DNA of 26,880 nt, from the NCBI GenBank assembly GCA_903828035.1, contig CAIKKV010000068.1:1-26880 (forward strand). Direction: 5' to 3'. Numbering within the stretch: position 1 is the stretch's first letter; every line of letters starts with the position of its first letter. Positions 15,400 to 23,523 of the stretch are shown piece after piece. The stretch comes from an uncultured bacterium (GTDB lineage Bacteria; Verrucomicrobiota; Kiritimatiellia; CAIKKV01). The translations under genes were made by a program, and so were the position numbers. Below the pieces are notes generated by a model that saw only the letters and a list, made by a program, of their open reading frames with translations, made no database searches and was not told the origin of the DNA.

Positions 15400-17841
15400 T
15401 CAATACGGATTGCTCGGCATCATGTCCCAGGCCCGCATCCGGGCGACGGCGACCGGCCCCCCGGCCGCGCAAAGGGAAACGCCCAGGCTGTCCGGGCGCG
15501 TCGGGTAGATCCGCCGCACGATCGCCTGCCGGTCGTTGGCGAACACCTCGACAACCGACTTGTCCACGAACACGCGCAGGCGGAGCCGCTCGCCGGGCGC
15601 CAGGGAAAAGGGGGCCGCCTCCACGGACTTGTTTCCCTCGCCAAGGCTTGATTTGCGCGTGTCTATCGAGAGCGTCTGCCCGGCCACATCGCAGAGGATA
15701 ACCGTCTCCTCCTCTCCGCCAGGAGACCGGCACACCTTCACGGCGCACTGCGACGCGGCGCCCGGGTCCAGCTCGATCTCCAGCTCGATCGAGCTCCCCG
15801 CCATCCCGGGCAAATCGACCGCCGTGTCGGCGGCTACCACAAACTTGCTCCGGCGGCGGGGATTGTGCCGCAGCCGCTGAAGCTCCGGAACCGGCCGCAT
15901 CCGCAACGCCCCGTCCTCCCCCGCCCACAACAAGCGCGGCAGGCTGAGCTCGCCCGACGACCCGCTCGCCTTTTTCGCGGCGCCGGTCCGTGTGTCCAGA
16001 ACCCACGTCCACATGATTCGCCGCCCGCGCGGGTCCTGAAGACTTTCCGGGGCGAAGAACTCCCTGTCATTCCAGGACAGGCGGGCTTCGGGGGTGTTGA
16101 GCTCCCTGTTGATCCAGGTCATGCGGCCGTGCGCGTCCGGGGTGAAGCGGTCGTTCGCGTAAGAGCCGAGGTAATACTGGCAGCCCATGTTGTGACTGAT
16201 GAACAGGAGCATGTGCCGCTCGCTCGCGGCCCCGCCCTCCGGACTCGCCGGAAGTGCGAAAAAATCGGGGCACATGTCGTCCTCGTCGGGGCGGGTCCAC
16301 TTGCGGTCCGATTTGTAGAACTCATGCAGGTAGGTCCAGTGAACCAGGTCATCCGAAACAAACAGGTAGGCCGTATCCCCCTGGCGCTCCTCCTGCTTCC
16401 GCTTGATCCCGAACTCGCGCAAGACCAGCAGATTGCCGGTCAGCATGTAGTAGCGCCCGTTGCGGGACCAGATCGCCGACGGATCGGCCGTCCCGTAGAC
16501 CACCGTGCCGGACCCGTCGCTCGAGGGCGCCTCCGCCCATCCCGGCTGGGTGGACGCCAGCACCGGGTTGTGCGGGCTCTTCGTCCAGCGGTCCAGGTTC
16601 GGATCGGTGCTGGTGGCGATGGCAACGCCGTCGGACGCGCCCAGCCGCCAATACGTTAGCGTCGCCACGCCATTCCGGTCGACAAAGGCCCCGCCGCTGA
16701 AGATTCCCTCGTCGCCCTCGCCCGGGCCCAGCGCCGGCGGATGATGGCGCCAGTGCACCAGGTCGACGCTGGAGACATGTCCCCAATAGTGTTTGCCGTC
16801 CTGTTGATAGATATAGCAGAGGTGATAGCGGCCCTTCCAGAACAAGGCGCCGTTCGGATCCACAATGGAATGGACGCCTTCGGGCACTACAAAATGATAT
16901 CCCGGCCGGTGGGGGTCCGCCAGGTAGCGCTCGCGCAACGCGCGGGCGTGATTGCTCATCTCGGCCAGGTCGGGCGGCGCCGGAACAATCCGGAACGGGT
17001 TCAAATCGCCCTGCCCTTCCCACTGGGGCAACCGCGGGGCCGGGCCCTCGATGATCACGCGGCGGCGGTCCGCCAGGCCGTTGACCGTCGCCCAGAGCGT
17101 GGTGTCGCCCCAGTATTGCGGATGCGTTTCGGCCGCCGAAACCGCCCTGAAAATTGCCGCGGGGGTTTCGTTCCCGTTTTGAACAGCCTCGAGCGCAAGC
17201 TGCTGCAGGCGGCCCAGCCCGGTTTCCGGATCGGGCCGCTCCTGCAGCCATCGCTTGGCGGCGGCCGGAACCCAGGGAAGCGCCGCATTCGCCAGCCCGC
17301 CGATTGTTTCCAGCTCGTCCCACGCCTGCATCGCAAACGCCCCGTCCGCCCGGATGGCAAACTCGAACTGCGCGTCCGTCACCGGCCGGCGCCGCTCATA
17401 CAATCCGGCCAGCTGGCCGGGGGTCAGCTGCCCGAGCCCGTCATAGGGGACAACGCCGGGGAAATCGTCGATGACCAGCAGCTCCACGGCCGCCCCCTTT
17501 TTCATTCGCAGGCAGGCCAGGATGTGGACCAGCATGGCCATGTCGAATAGGCAGGCGTCGAACCAGAGCACGATCCGGTCCCCCTCGGTGAAGGAGTCCA
17601 CTTTCCCGTACTGCCCCTTCAGCGTATCGAGGACAAGCCCATAGCCCAGCCCGCCGGCCGTTGTCTTCTCCAGGAAACGGGCCCGCGCCTCAAGCGCCTG
17701 CGCCGTGGGCCAGCCGGGATTCCGGGGCCCCTCGTAAAGAATGTCATGCCAGACAAACACCGCTCCGGGAAGGCCCGCCTTCACGAGGCTGGCGCCCGCG
17801 CAATCCCCGCTGGTGATGTGGATGATGTTCGCGCTTGTCAT
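15400..17841 (-). CDS. Fusion of DUF1835/DUF3658 domain to a GH32 (fructosidase-like) glycoside hydrolase
   Basis: The 813-aa product has two unrelated parts. Residues 1 to about 275 match the DUF1835 plus DUF3658 pattern (IHITSGDCAGASL, VLWFDACLFDMAML, DGLGQLTPGQL, VTDAQFEF, LPWVPAAAKRWL). Residues about 295-813 are GH32: YHFVVPEG, VDPNG with the expected nucleophile D328, YWGHVSSVDLVHW, FSGGAFVD, and a beta-sandwich ending with LRLRVFVDKSVVEVFANDR. The RDP motif is TADP (D453). The acid/base Glu position of the usual ECPD motif is Met (DDMCPDFF, 521-528), with acidic residues just before it. No signal peptide is present. The ATG overlaps the ybaK stop as ATGA. An internal Met near residue 295 could start a GH32-only product. 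Activity on fructans is uncertain. Confidence 0.88.
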   Translation of the reverse strand: MTSANIIHITSGDCAGASLVKAGLPGAVFVWHDILYEGPRNPGWPTAQALEARARFLEKTTAGGLGYGLVLDTLKGQYGKVDSFTEGDRIVLWFDACLFDMAMLVHILACLRMKKGAAVELLVIDDFPGVVPYDGLGQLTPGQLAGLYERRRPVTDAQFEFAIRADGAFAMQAWDELETIGGLANAALPWVPAAAKRWLQERPDPETGLGRLQQLALEAVQNGNETPAAIFRAVSAAETHPQYWGDTTLWATVNGLADRRRVIIEGPAPRLPQWEGQGDLNPFRIVPAPPDLAEMSNHARALRERYLADPHRPGYHFVVPEGVHSIVDPNGALFWKGRYHLCYIYQQDGKHYWGHVSSVDLVHWRHHPPALGPGEGDEGIFSGGAFVDRNGVATLTYWRLGASDGVAIATSTDPNLDRWTKSPHNPVLASTQPGWAEAPSSDGSGTVVYGTADPSAIWSRNGRYYMLTGNLLVLREFGIKRKQEERQGDTAYLFVSDDLVHWTYLHEFYKSDRKWTRPDEDDMCPDFFALPASPEGGAASERHMLLFISHNMGCQYYLGSYANDRFTPDAHGRMTWINRELNTPEARLSWNDREFFAPESLQDPRGRRIMWTWVLDTRTGAAKKASGSSGELSLPRLLWAGEDGALRMRPVPELQRLRHNPRRRSKFVVAADTAVDLPGMAGSSIELEIELDPGAASQCAVKVCRSPGGEEETVILCDVAGQTLSIDTRKSSLGEGNKSVEAAPFSLAPGERLRLRVFVDKSVVEVFANDRQAIVRRIYPTRPDSLGVSLCAAGGPVAVARMRAWDMMPSNPY

Positions 17842-18341
17842 TGTGCCGCCCTTTCCTCGATCGCCACATTCACGCGGATCGGCTTCACCTGCTCGAGCAC
17901 CGCGGGGTTCATGCGCGCCAGGACGCCACGGCGGCCGGCGTTGATCCAGATCTCGGGCAAGTCGAAAACAGTGGCCTCCACATAAACCGGAAGCGCCTTG
18001 CGGGTGCCGAAGGGACTGGTCCCGCCGATCATATAGCCCGTGTGGCGGCTGGCCGTTTCGGGCGTGCAGGGCCCCACGTGCTTCACGCCAAGGGCGCGGG
18101 CAAGCTGCTTGGTGGAGATTTCGCGGTCGCCATGCATCAGGCAGATCAGGGGCGCCCGGGCGTCCGTCTCCAGCACGATGGTCTTGATCACCGCATGATC
18201 CGGCGCGCCCAGCTGCCGGGCGGCGTTCGCGGTTCCGCCGTGCTCCATATACGTATACGTCAGCAGCTCAAAAGCCGCCCCGCTTTCCCGCAGCATGCGG
18301 ATGGCCGGCGTGACGGGAATATCCGCCTCTTTCGCGCTCAC
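17838..18341 (-). CDS. ybaK: YbaK/EbsC-type Cys-tRNA deacylase
   Basis: This 167-aa editing-domain protein removes misacylated amino acids from tRNA in trans. The family lysine is K53 in HAVIKTIV, and the GGTSPFGTRKALPVYVE segment is typical of YbaK proteins that clear Cys-tRNA(Pro). The GTG start is preferred because GGAGG lies four bases upstream and the codon overlaps the previous stop as GTGA; the long in-frame extension upstream is antisense to coding sequence of the neighbour. Its own stop overlaps the next start as ATGA, so the three genes form one translationally coupled operon. Why a tRNA editing factor sits between two glycosidase-like genes is not clear. Confidence 0.88.
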   Translation of the reverse strand: MSAKEADIPVTPAIRMLRESGAAFELLTYTYMEHGGTANAARQLGAPDHAVIKTIVLETDARAPLICLMHGDREISTKQLARALGVKHVGPCTPETASRHTGYMIGGTSPFGTRKALPVYVEATVFDLPEIWINAGRRGVLARMNPAVLEQVKPIRVNVAIEERAAQ

Positions 18342-20359
18342 GATGCCTCCGCATCCAGAATCCTGGCCAGGGCGATGCCCTGTTCGCCGGCCACGGTATA
18401 GAGCAGCCAGCTTTGCCCGGCCTCCTCGAACACGTAGGGATCGCGCACCTCGTTCACCGGCTGGTGCTTCGCGCCGCGGACGGACGGCACGACGGGTTCG
18501 TCCGCCCCTTCCCAGGGCAGCTCGGGCCGGAGAACCTCCTGGCACTTGCCCCCGCGCCACGTGGTCCAGTCGCCTGAGACCGGGACCACGGTCCGCTTGA
18601 TCCGCTCCGGCGCGTCCCCCACATTGCTGTAATAGATCACCAGGTGCTCCCCGCGAAGCTGCAGCGCCACGTGCCGCATGCGGAACGCGAGATCCAGGGA
18701 TTTTCCGGGAGGACACGGGGCATAGGGCTCGCCCTCGACCTCCAGCACGGGGCCCGCCTCAAAGGGCTTGTTCAATTCCCGGCTGCGGCTGAAGCGCCGC
18801 TCCAGGCCTCCGCCGAAGCCGTACCACCAGCCATCCTTCTGGAACACGCGAAGATACGGTTCGGCCAGGTACCCGCCGCCCGGCTCGAAATGAAGGCCGT
18901 CCGCCGACTCCGCGTAGGCGGTCATCTGGCTTTGCCCCGTTTTGTTCGCCATCGTCAGCCCGCATCCGTGGTAGAGCATCCGGATCTTCCGGGCCACCGG
19001 ATCGACGATCACCTCCGGGGAGGCGATATGCTGCCGGAACGGCGCCGCCACCGAATCCAGCACGCCCGGGTCGTATACTTCATAGGGCCCTTTCAGCGAA
19101 TCGGAGTAGGCCATCCGGATGAAGGATCCCTGGTGATGCGCAAAATAGAGATAATACCGGCCCAGGGGATTTTGAATGAATTTGGGAACACGGATCAGGC
19201 AGGGCCCGTTCAGGTTGGGTCCCAGCCGGATATTGGAGTCGGGGCCCACGAGCGGGCCGTCCCCGACGCGCAGGATCCGGACCGGCGTCCGCTTCCTCAC
19301 GGTCTCCCCCCCGGCCTTGTTGAGCCGGACGATCCTGGCCCGGCCGCCCCGCAGCACGGCCTGCTCGGAAAAGGCGGCCAGGTTGATCTCCTTGGAGTCG
19401 TAGCGATCGAAATCATAAACGACCAGGAGGGAGCCGCCTTCCGCCTCCACGCCATCGGGATACGAAACCCCCAGCCGCCCGTCGAGAAGCAGGCCGCGCG
19501 ACCAGGTGCGGCCGTCATCCTCCGAAAGAAACGCCTTCAGCAGCGCGCGACCCGTGTTTTCCCTGATATTGCCGTGCTTGACCAGCAGCAGGCGCCCGGA
19601 CCGCAGCCGGCGGATGAAAAAACGCGAGGCGGTGTGGGCGATGGCGGAGGGCGCCACCGGCGTCCAGGTCCAGCCCTTGTCCGCCGACACGCTCTGCCCG
19701 ATCCCGTAGCGGGTGCGCACCCACATCCACAGGCTGCCGTCGCGCCGCTCCACCAGCATGTGCTCGTCGCAGTTGCGGTCGGCGGGATCCGGCACGGTGG
19801 CCCGCCCGCGCCACTCCCAGGTGCGGCCTTCATCCGTGCTGGCCACCACGCCGGCGCTTCCCTCCACGTGCCAGCGGGCCACGGGCAGCAGCCATTCTCC
19901 CGACGCCAGCACGGTCGGCTTGTTCATGAGGATTCCGTCGCACAGCCGAAGCGGGGCCGACCAGGCGGGCGACTCGGAGCCCGAATCCTCCGTGGTCATG
20001 GCCCAAACGCCCCAGGTCGGGGAGGTCTTGTGGTCGGCATACCCCTGCGCCCAGAACAGCCACAGCTTCCCGGCGGGGTCGTGCCAGAGGCAGGGATCAA
20101 AGGCCCGCACGGGCCCGTCGCCGTCCGGATCGATGACCAGCACCGGAGGAGTCCAGGGGCCGCCGGCGTCCGGAGCGGTCGCCAGCATCACGACGTTCAT
20201 CTGCTCTTCGCCCGCGCCGCCGCCATACCACGCCGCCCACATCCGGCCGTTCGCGGCGCGCTCGATTCCGGGAATGCCCTGGAAGCGCCGGGCGGAGCAG
20301 GCGTGGCGGGGCTCGGGCGGCCCCACATGGGAAGGCGGGCTAAGATAAGCTTCTGTCAA
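18338..20359 (-). CDS. Two-propeller glycosidase-like protein: BNR sialidase-like plus five-blade GH43/117-like
   Basis: The product is 673 aa. Residues 1 to about 345 form a sialidase-like propeller with three Asp boxes (STDEGRTW 174-181, SADKGWTW 225-232, SEDDGRTW 279-286) and FQGIPGIERAANGRMW at the N-terminus. Residues about 375-673 look like a five-bladed GH43/GH117-type propeller (YYLYFAHHQG, IASPEVIVDP, DPYVFEEAGQSWLLYT). A TTG start at 20359 is proposed because GGAG lies seven bases upstream and the first ATG would cut into the domain. The long open frame further upstream overlaps the 3' and coding parts of divergent genes and is not used. No signal peptide is visible. It starts the operon with ybaK and the GH32 fusion. 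The substrate is unknown. Confidence 0.8.
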   Translation of the reverse strand: MTEAYLSPPSHVGPPEPRHACSARRFQGIPGIERAANGRMWAAWYGGGAGEEQMNVVMLATAPDAGGPWTPPVLVIDPDGDGPVRAFDPCLWHDPAGKLWLFWAQGYADHKTSPTWGVWAMTTEDSGSESPAWSAPLRLCDGILMNKPTVLASGEWLLPVARWHVEGSAGVVASTDEGRTWEWRGRATVPDPADRNCDEHMLVERRDGSLWMWVRTRYGIGQSVSADKGWTWTPVAPSAIAHTASRFFIRRLRSGRLLLVKHGNIRENTGRALLKAFLSEDDGRTWSRGLLLDGRLGVSYPDGVEAEGGSLLVVYDFDRYDSKEINLAAFSEQAVLRGGRARIVRLNKAGGETVRKRTPVRILRVGDGPLVGPDSNIRLGPNLNGPCLIRVPKFIQNPLGRYYLYFAHHQGSFIRMAYSDSLKGPYEVYDPGVLDSVAAPFRQHIASPEVIVDPVARKIRMLYHGCGLTMANKTGQSQMTAYAESADGLHFEPGGGYLAEPYLRVFQKDGWWYGFGGGLERRFSRSRELNKPFEAGPVLEVEGEPYAPCPPGKSLDLAFRMRHVALQLRGEHLVIYYSNVGDAPERIKRTVVPVSGDWTTWRGGKCQEVLRPELPWEGADEPVVPSVRGAKHQPVNEVRDPYVFEEAGQSWLLYTVAGEQGIALARILDAEAS

Positions 20360-20435
20360 AGTGCGTCTCCGGGTTCCGTTTTCGCGAAAGCGGCTAAAAT
20401 ATACTCTTCTTTCCTCCGCACCGCCCAGAGAAAAC

Positions 20436-20470
20436 TTGCCTGCCGGGGGCGGGCGGAATATGCTCCCCCC
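20436..20470 (+). promoter_or_regulatory. Leaderless-type promoter of the dciA-like gene
   Basis: TTGCCT (20436-20441), a 17-base spacer and TATGCT (20459-20464) are followed by six cytosines and then the ATG at 20471. Transcription would start at or next to the A of the ATG. There is no purine-rich ribosome site between the -10 box and the ATG, which supports a leaderless mRNA. The divergent minus-strand operon has a TATATT -10-like box in the same intergenic space. Confidence 0.5.
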
Positions 20471-20791
20471 ATGGTGAAGAAACGATTTATTCCCGAAGCC
20501 GAATCCGTGGGCAGCGTGCTCGACGGGGTCCTGGCCCGGATCGCGCTGCTTCGCCTTGACTGGATCGACGAACTGGCCCAGGTCTGGCCCGAGGTGGCCG
20601 GCAAGGCCGTGGCCGCCCATACCCGCCCCGCCCGCCTCGAAGGTCCGCGCCTCATCGTCTACGTGGACCAGCACGTCTGGATGCAGGAGCTGCAGCGCTC
20701 CGGGAAAAAGCCGCTGCTGGCGAATATCTGGAAACGATTTGGCGCCAACAAGATCAAGGACATTCTCTTCCGGCTCGATCCCGGCCGCTAA
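20471..20791 (+). CDS. dciA: DUF721 / DciA-like protein
   Basis: This 106-aa protein has the DUF721 pattern: VGSVLDGVLARIAL, LAQVWPEVAGKAVAAHTRP, LIVYVDQHVWMQELQ, and L-x-x-I-x-K-x-F-G near the end. DciA proteins interact with the replicative helicase DnaB and help load it in bacteria lacking DnaC or DnaI. Its short length is normal for the KH-like core domain. The usual neighbours of dciA, such as recF or gyrB, are absent; a lipoprotein gene follows 15 bases downstream. The family call is firm; the role is taken from the family. Confidence 0.82.
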   Translation: MVKKRFIPEAESVGSVLDGVLARIALLRLDWIDELAQVWPEVAGKAVAAHTRPARLEGPRLIVYVDQHVWMQELQRSGKKPLLANIWKRFGANKIKDILFRLDPGR

Positions 20792-20806
20792 CCGCAGGAG
20801 CCCTTC

Positions 20807-23380
20807 ATGCCCGCCCGCCCCGCCCGCGCCCTGGCCCTTCTGCTGGCCGCCGCCGTCCTGGCCGGCCTTTCGGGCTGCGCCTCCGCCCCCCTCAAGGGAA
20901 CCCCCTTCTACACCGGGGAATATGAGAAAAGGGCGGGCCCGGCGGAAGACCGCGTCAACCTCTGGCCGCTCCTCTACTATCGCAATCCGGCGCTCTCGGT
21001 GCTCTGGCCGGTTTTCGAACACACCGACGAGCACGCCGCCATCCGCCCGCTGTTTTCCGTTTACCGCCTGCACGAGCCGCAAAAAGAATACAACGTTCTC
21101 TGGCCGCTTGCCCAGTTCGACCGCAAGCATGCCGACAACCGGATCTTTCCCGTCTATTGGGGCGACGATTACGCGGTCGCATTCCCTCTCTACTGGCACT
21201 TCGACGATCCCTTCGACAAGGCGGACAAGGGGGCCGACGCCCTCTTTCCGCTATGGCTCTATTTCAACAGCGGCCGCGAGGACTACAGCCTCCACGTGCT
21301 GTGGCCGCTGTACAACCGTAAGCACGACGGCCCCACGGAGGGCTGGCGGCTGTGGCCGCTGTACGCCGACTGGCGCCAGGGGGGCGGAGCCTATCAGGGC
21401 TGGTACGCCTGGCCGCTGGGCTGGCGCTGGGGCAACGCCGATCGCCACTCCCGCCTGCTGCTTCCGCTATTTTACCAGCAAAGCGCGCCGGACGCCTCGT
21501 CCTTTGTCTCGCTTCCGTTCGGCTGGCATGAAGAGCCCGATCGCGAGTGGTCGTACCTTTTCCCGGTGGGCTTCCACCAGCGCGATACGCAGGCGGACCG
21601 CTGGTACACCCTCCTCGGCGGAAGCCGGACCGAGCCCGACGGCGACCGCTCCTGGTATGCCGTGCCCGCCCTGTCCTGGGGAAACCGGAATGGCGCCGAC
21701 CATAGCGTCTGGGCCGGCGGAGGGCTCTACCATTCCAGCCAAACCGGCGACAGTTCTTCCAGCCACCTGCTGCCCTTTTACTATCGCTCGCAGTCTCCGG
21801 AGGAATCGCTGTTTGTCTCGCTCCCCTACTCCCGCCACCGGGACGCCTCCGGCTCCTGGTCGCTGGTGCCGCCGCTCTGGTTCCGTTACCAGGATGAGGC
21901 CGGCGCCTTCAGCCTGACCCCCTTATACATGTGGGGGCGCGACAACCGCACCGGCGAGCCGTGGTCGGCCATCCCTCCGCTTTACTACCACCGGGACGAT
22001 GTCGCCGGCGACACGTTCCTTTCGCCGCTCTTCAGCACGTGGTCCGGCGCCGGCCAGACGCGCCACACCCTGCTGCCGCCGGGGCTGACCTATTACCGGG
22101 AAAGCGAGCGGCGGAGCGATCTCTGGACACTGGGCGGCCTGGGCCATTTCAGCTGGGGCGACGAGCGTGGCTCCACGTACCTGTTTCCTTTCTTTTATGA
22201 AAGCGCCACCCGCGAGATCGCCCTTTCCCCCCTGTGGGCCTCGTGGAGCCCGGAGGATCACAGCCGGCGAGTCTCCGTCGTTCCCCCGCTCCTCTCCTGG
22301 ATGGATCGCAAGTCGGACAGCGCGTCGCTCTACCTGCTTCTCGGCCTGGCCAAGCTGAGCGGAGGCGAGGAGCCGGAAGATTCGTGGATTCTTCCCCTCT
22401 TCTACCGGAGCCCGGCCAACAACCAATTCCTCTCCCTGCCGTATGCCCGCTGGCGGCAGGGTGACATGACCAGCGTCGGCTGCCCGCTGCTTCTTTCCAG
22501 CTATTCGTCTTCCGCCACCGAGCGCGACTTGATTCTCCTGATGGGCCTCTACGGGCGCTCCTGGTCAACGCGGCCCGGCTCCTCCTCCAGCAGCTACCTC
22601 TTTCCCGTGTACGCCGCGGGCGACGATTACTTTCTCACGCTCCTCGCGGGGCGCTGGAAGGACGACACCACCTTCACCTATTTCCCAACGCCCCTTTTCG
22701 GCTGGCGCTCCGGGGCCACGCGCGGCAGCTGGCTCTTTCCGCTGTATTGCTACTCCTCCGATCCCGCCACGCGCTCCCGGGACCTTTTCTACCTCCCCTG
22801 GGGCCGCTATCACGCCGACGCCTCCCGCACCGAATCCAGCTTGTTTCCACTTTATGGTTATAAAAACACCGCGCGCCAGGAAAACGGAGACCCCTCTTCC
22901 GCCCAGGGCCGCCAGTGGCACATCCTCTATCTGGCGGCCTACGAAAACGGCAGTCGCCCCCTGACGCGCTGGAATCGGAACACCAAGAAAAGCGACGTCA
23001 CCGGAACCGCCTATCACGCCGACAACCGCTTCTTCCCCGTGTGGCACTACTCGCGCACGCTCGACACAAACACGCGGCGGCTCGAAAAGGAGTTCAGCCT
23101 GCTCTTTTTCCTGCAGGATTACTGGCGCAAGACGGACGTTTCGGAAAAGCCCGAAACCGATTACACGAGGACCCGGATTTTGTGGCGGCTCCTTCACTAC
23201 GAGCGCGACCATGACGTCGTTTCGCTGGACGTCTTTCCCGCCATCACCTACGACCGGAACGGCGCCTCACTCCGCAAGGTGTCGTTCCTCTGGCGCGGTT
23301 TCAGGTACGAGCGGAAGGACGGGCAAAAGGCCGTCGACCTGCTGTTCCTTCCCGTCTGGCGAACACGCTGGGCAGACTGA
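20807..23380 (+). CDS. Large lipoprotein made of W/F-P-L-aromatic repeats
   Basis: The product is 857 aa with a lipoprotein signal: a hydrophobic segment and lipobox LSGC (C24). After that the protein is one long array of degenerate repeats with the core L-W/F-P-L/V-aromatic, for example VLWPLYNR, LLPLFYQQ, YLFPFFYE, WLFPLYCYS, SLFPLYGYK and FFPVWHYS. These alternate with SLPY/SLPF segments and charged turns. Roughly twenty such cores are visible at irregular spacing. The composition, rich in W, Y, F, S and R with alternating polar residues, suggests many beta-strands, possibly a barrel or solenoid on the outer membrane. I do not recognise a named family. A ribosome site, GCAGGAG, precedes the ATG, and the gene follows dciA by 15 bases. 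A REP element starts 17 bases after its stop. Confidence 0.85.
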   Translation: MPARPARALALLLAAAVLAGLSGCASAPLKGTPFYTGEYEKRAGPAEDRVNLWPLLYYRNPALSVLWPVFEHTDEHAAIRPLFSVYRLHEPQKEYNVLWPLAQFDRKHADNRIFPVYWGDDYAVAFPLYWHFDDPFDKADKGADALFPLWLYFNSGREDYSLHVLWPLYNRKHDGPTEGWRLWPLYADWRQGGGAYQGWYAWPLGWRWGNADRHSRLLLPLFYQQSAPDASSFVSLPFGWHEEPDREWSYLFPVGFHQRDTQADRWYTLLGGSRTEPDGDRSWYAVPALSWGNRNGADHSVWAGGGLYHSSQTGDSSSSHLLPFYYRSQSPEESLFVSLPYSRHRDASGSWSLVPPLWFRYQDEAGAFSLTPLYMWGRDNRTGEPWSAIPPLYYHRDDVAGDTFLSPLFSTWSGAGQTRHTLLPPGLTYYRESERRSDLWTLGGLGHFSWGDERGSTYLFPFFYESATREIALSPLWASWSPEDHSRRVSVVPPLLSWMDRKSDSASLYLLLGLAKLSGGEEPEDSWILPLFYRSPANNQFLSLPYARWRQGDMTSVGCPLLLSSYSSSATERDLILLMGLYGRSWSTRPGSSSSSYLFPVYAAGDDYFLTLLAGRWKDDTTFTYFPTPLFGWRSGATRGSWLFPLYCYSSDPATRSRDLFYLPWGRYHADASRTESSLFPLYGYKNTARQENGDPSSAQGRQWHILYLAAYENGSRPLTRWNRNTKKSDVTGTAYHADNRFFPVWHYSRTLDTNTRRLEKEFSLLFFLQDYWRKTDVSEKPETDYTRTRILWRLLHYERDHDVVSLDVFPAITYDRNGASLRKVSFLWRGFRYERKDGQKAVDLLFLPVWRTRWAD

Positions 23381-23397
23381 TTCCTGCTTCTTTTTCT

Positions 23398-23469
23398 GGA
23401 GGGCGAGGTTCCACCCGAGCCTTATGCGCAAGCCTGTCCCTTGAGGCCGGGGTGTAACCCGGCCCTCCC
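23398..23469. repeat. REP pair (BIME-like), copy 1: head plus tail
   Basis: The head (23398-23420) contains GAGGGCGAGGTTCCACCCG. A spacer beginning CTTATGCGCAAGCC links it to the tail (23442-23469), where GGCCGGG-gtgtaa-CCCGGCC forms a perfect 7-base hairpin. The tail is a diverged inverted version of the head. The same head-spacer-tail unit recurs at 24129-24201. It sits just after the lipoprotein stop and could also serve as a terminator. Confidence 0.8.
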
Positions 23470-23490
23470 TTATTCGCCCTATTCCCCCCC

Positions 23491-23515
23491 GGGAGGGCGA
23501 GGTTCCACCCGAGCC
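23491..23515. repeat. Single REP head, copy 2
   Basis: A 25-base copy of the REP head lies directly downstream of the transposase stop codon. It is identical at all comparable positions to the head at 23398-23420. Confidence 0.8.
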
Positions 23516-23523
23516 CAAGGTTA

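Noticed and set aside
18342..18716. N-terminal extension of YbaK to 18716
   Set aside because: It lies within the upstream gene in another frame and has no family resemblance. The GTG start with GGAGG and the four-base overlap is better.
18644..20470. N-terminal extension of the dciA frame for about 600 codons
   Set aside because: The extension is antisense to the two-propeller gene. The DUF721 domain starts at ATG 20471, which has its own promoter.
20360..21199. N-terminal extension of the two-propeller protein up to 21199
   Set aside because: It would run antisense through dciA and the lipoprotein gene. The TTG at 20359 with GGAG upstream gives the expected domain start.
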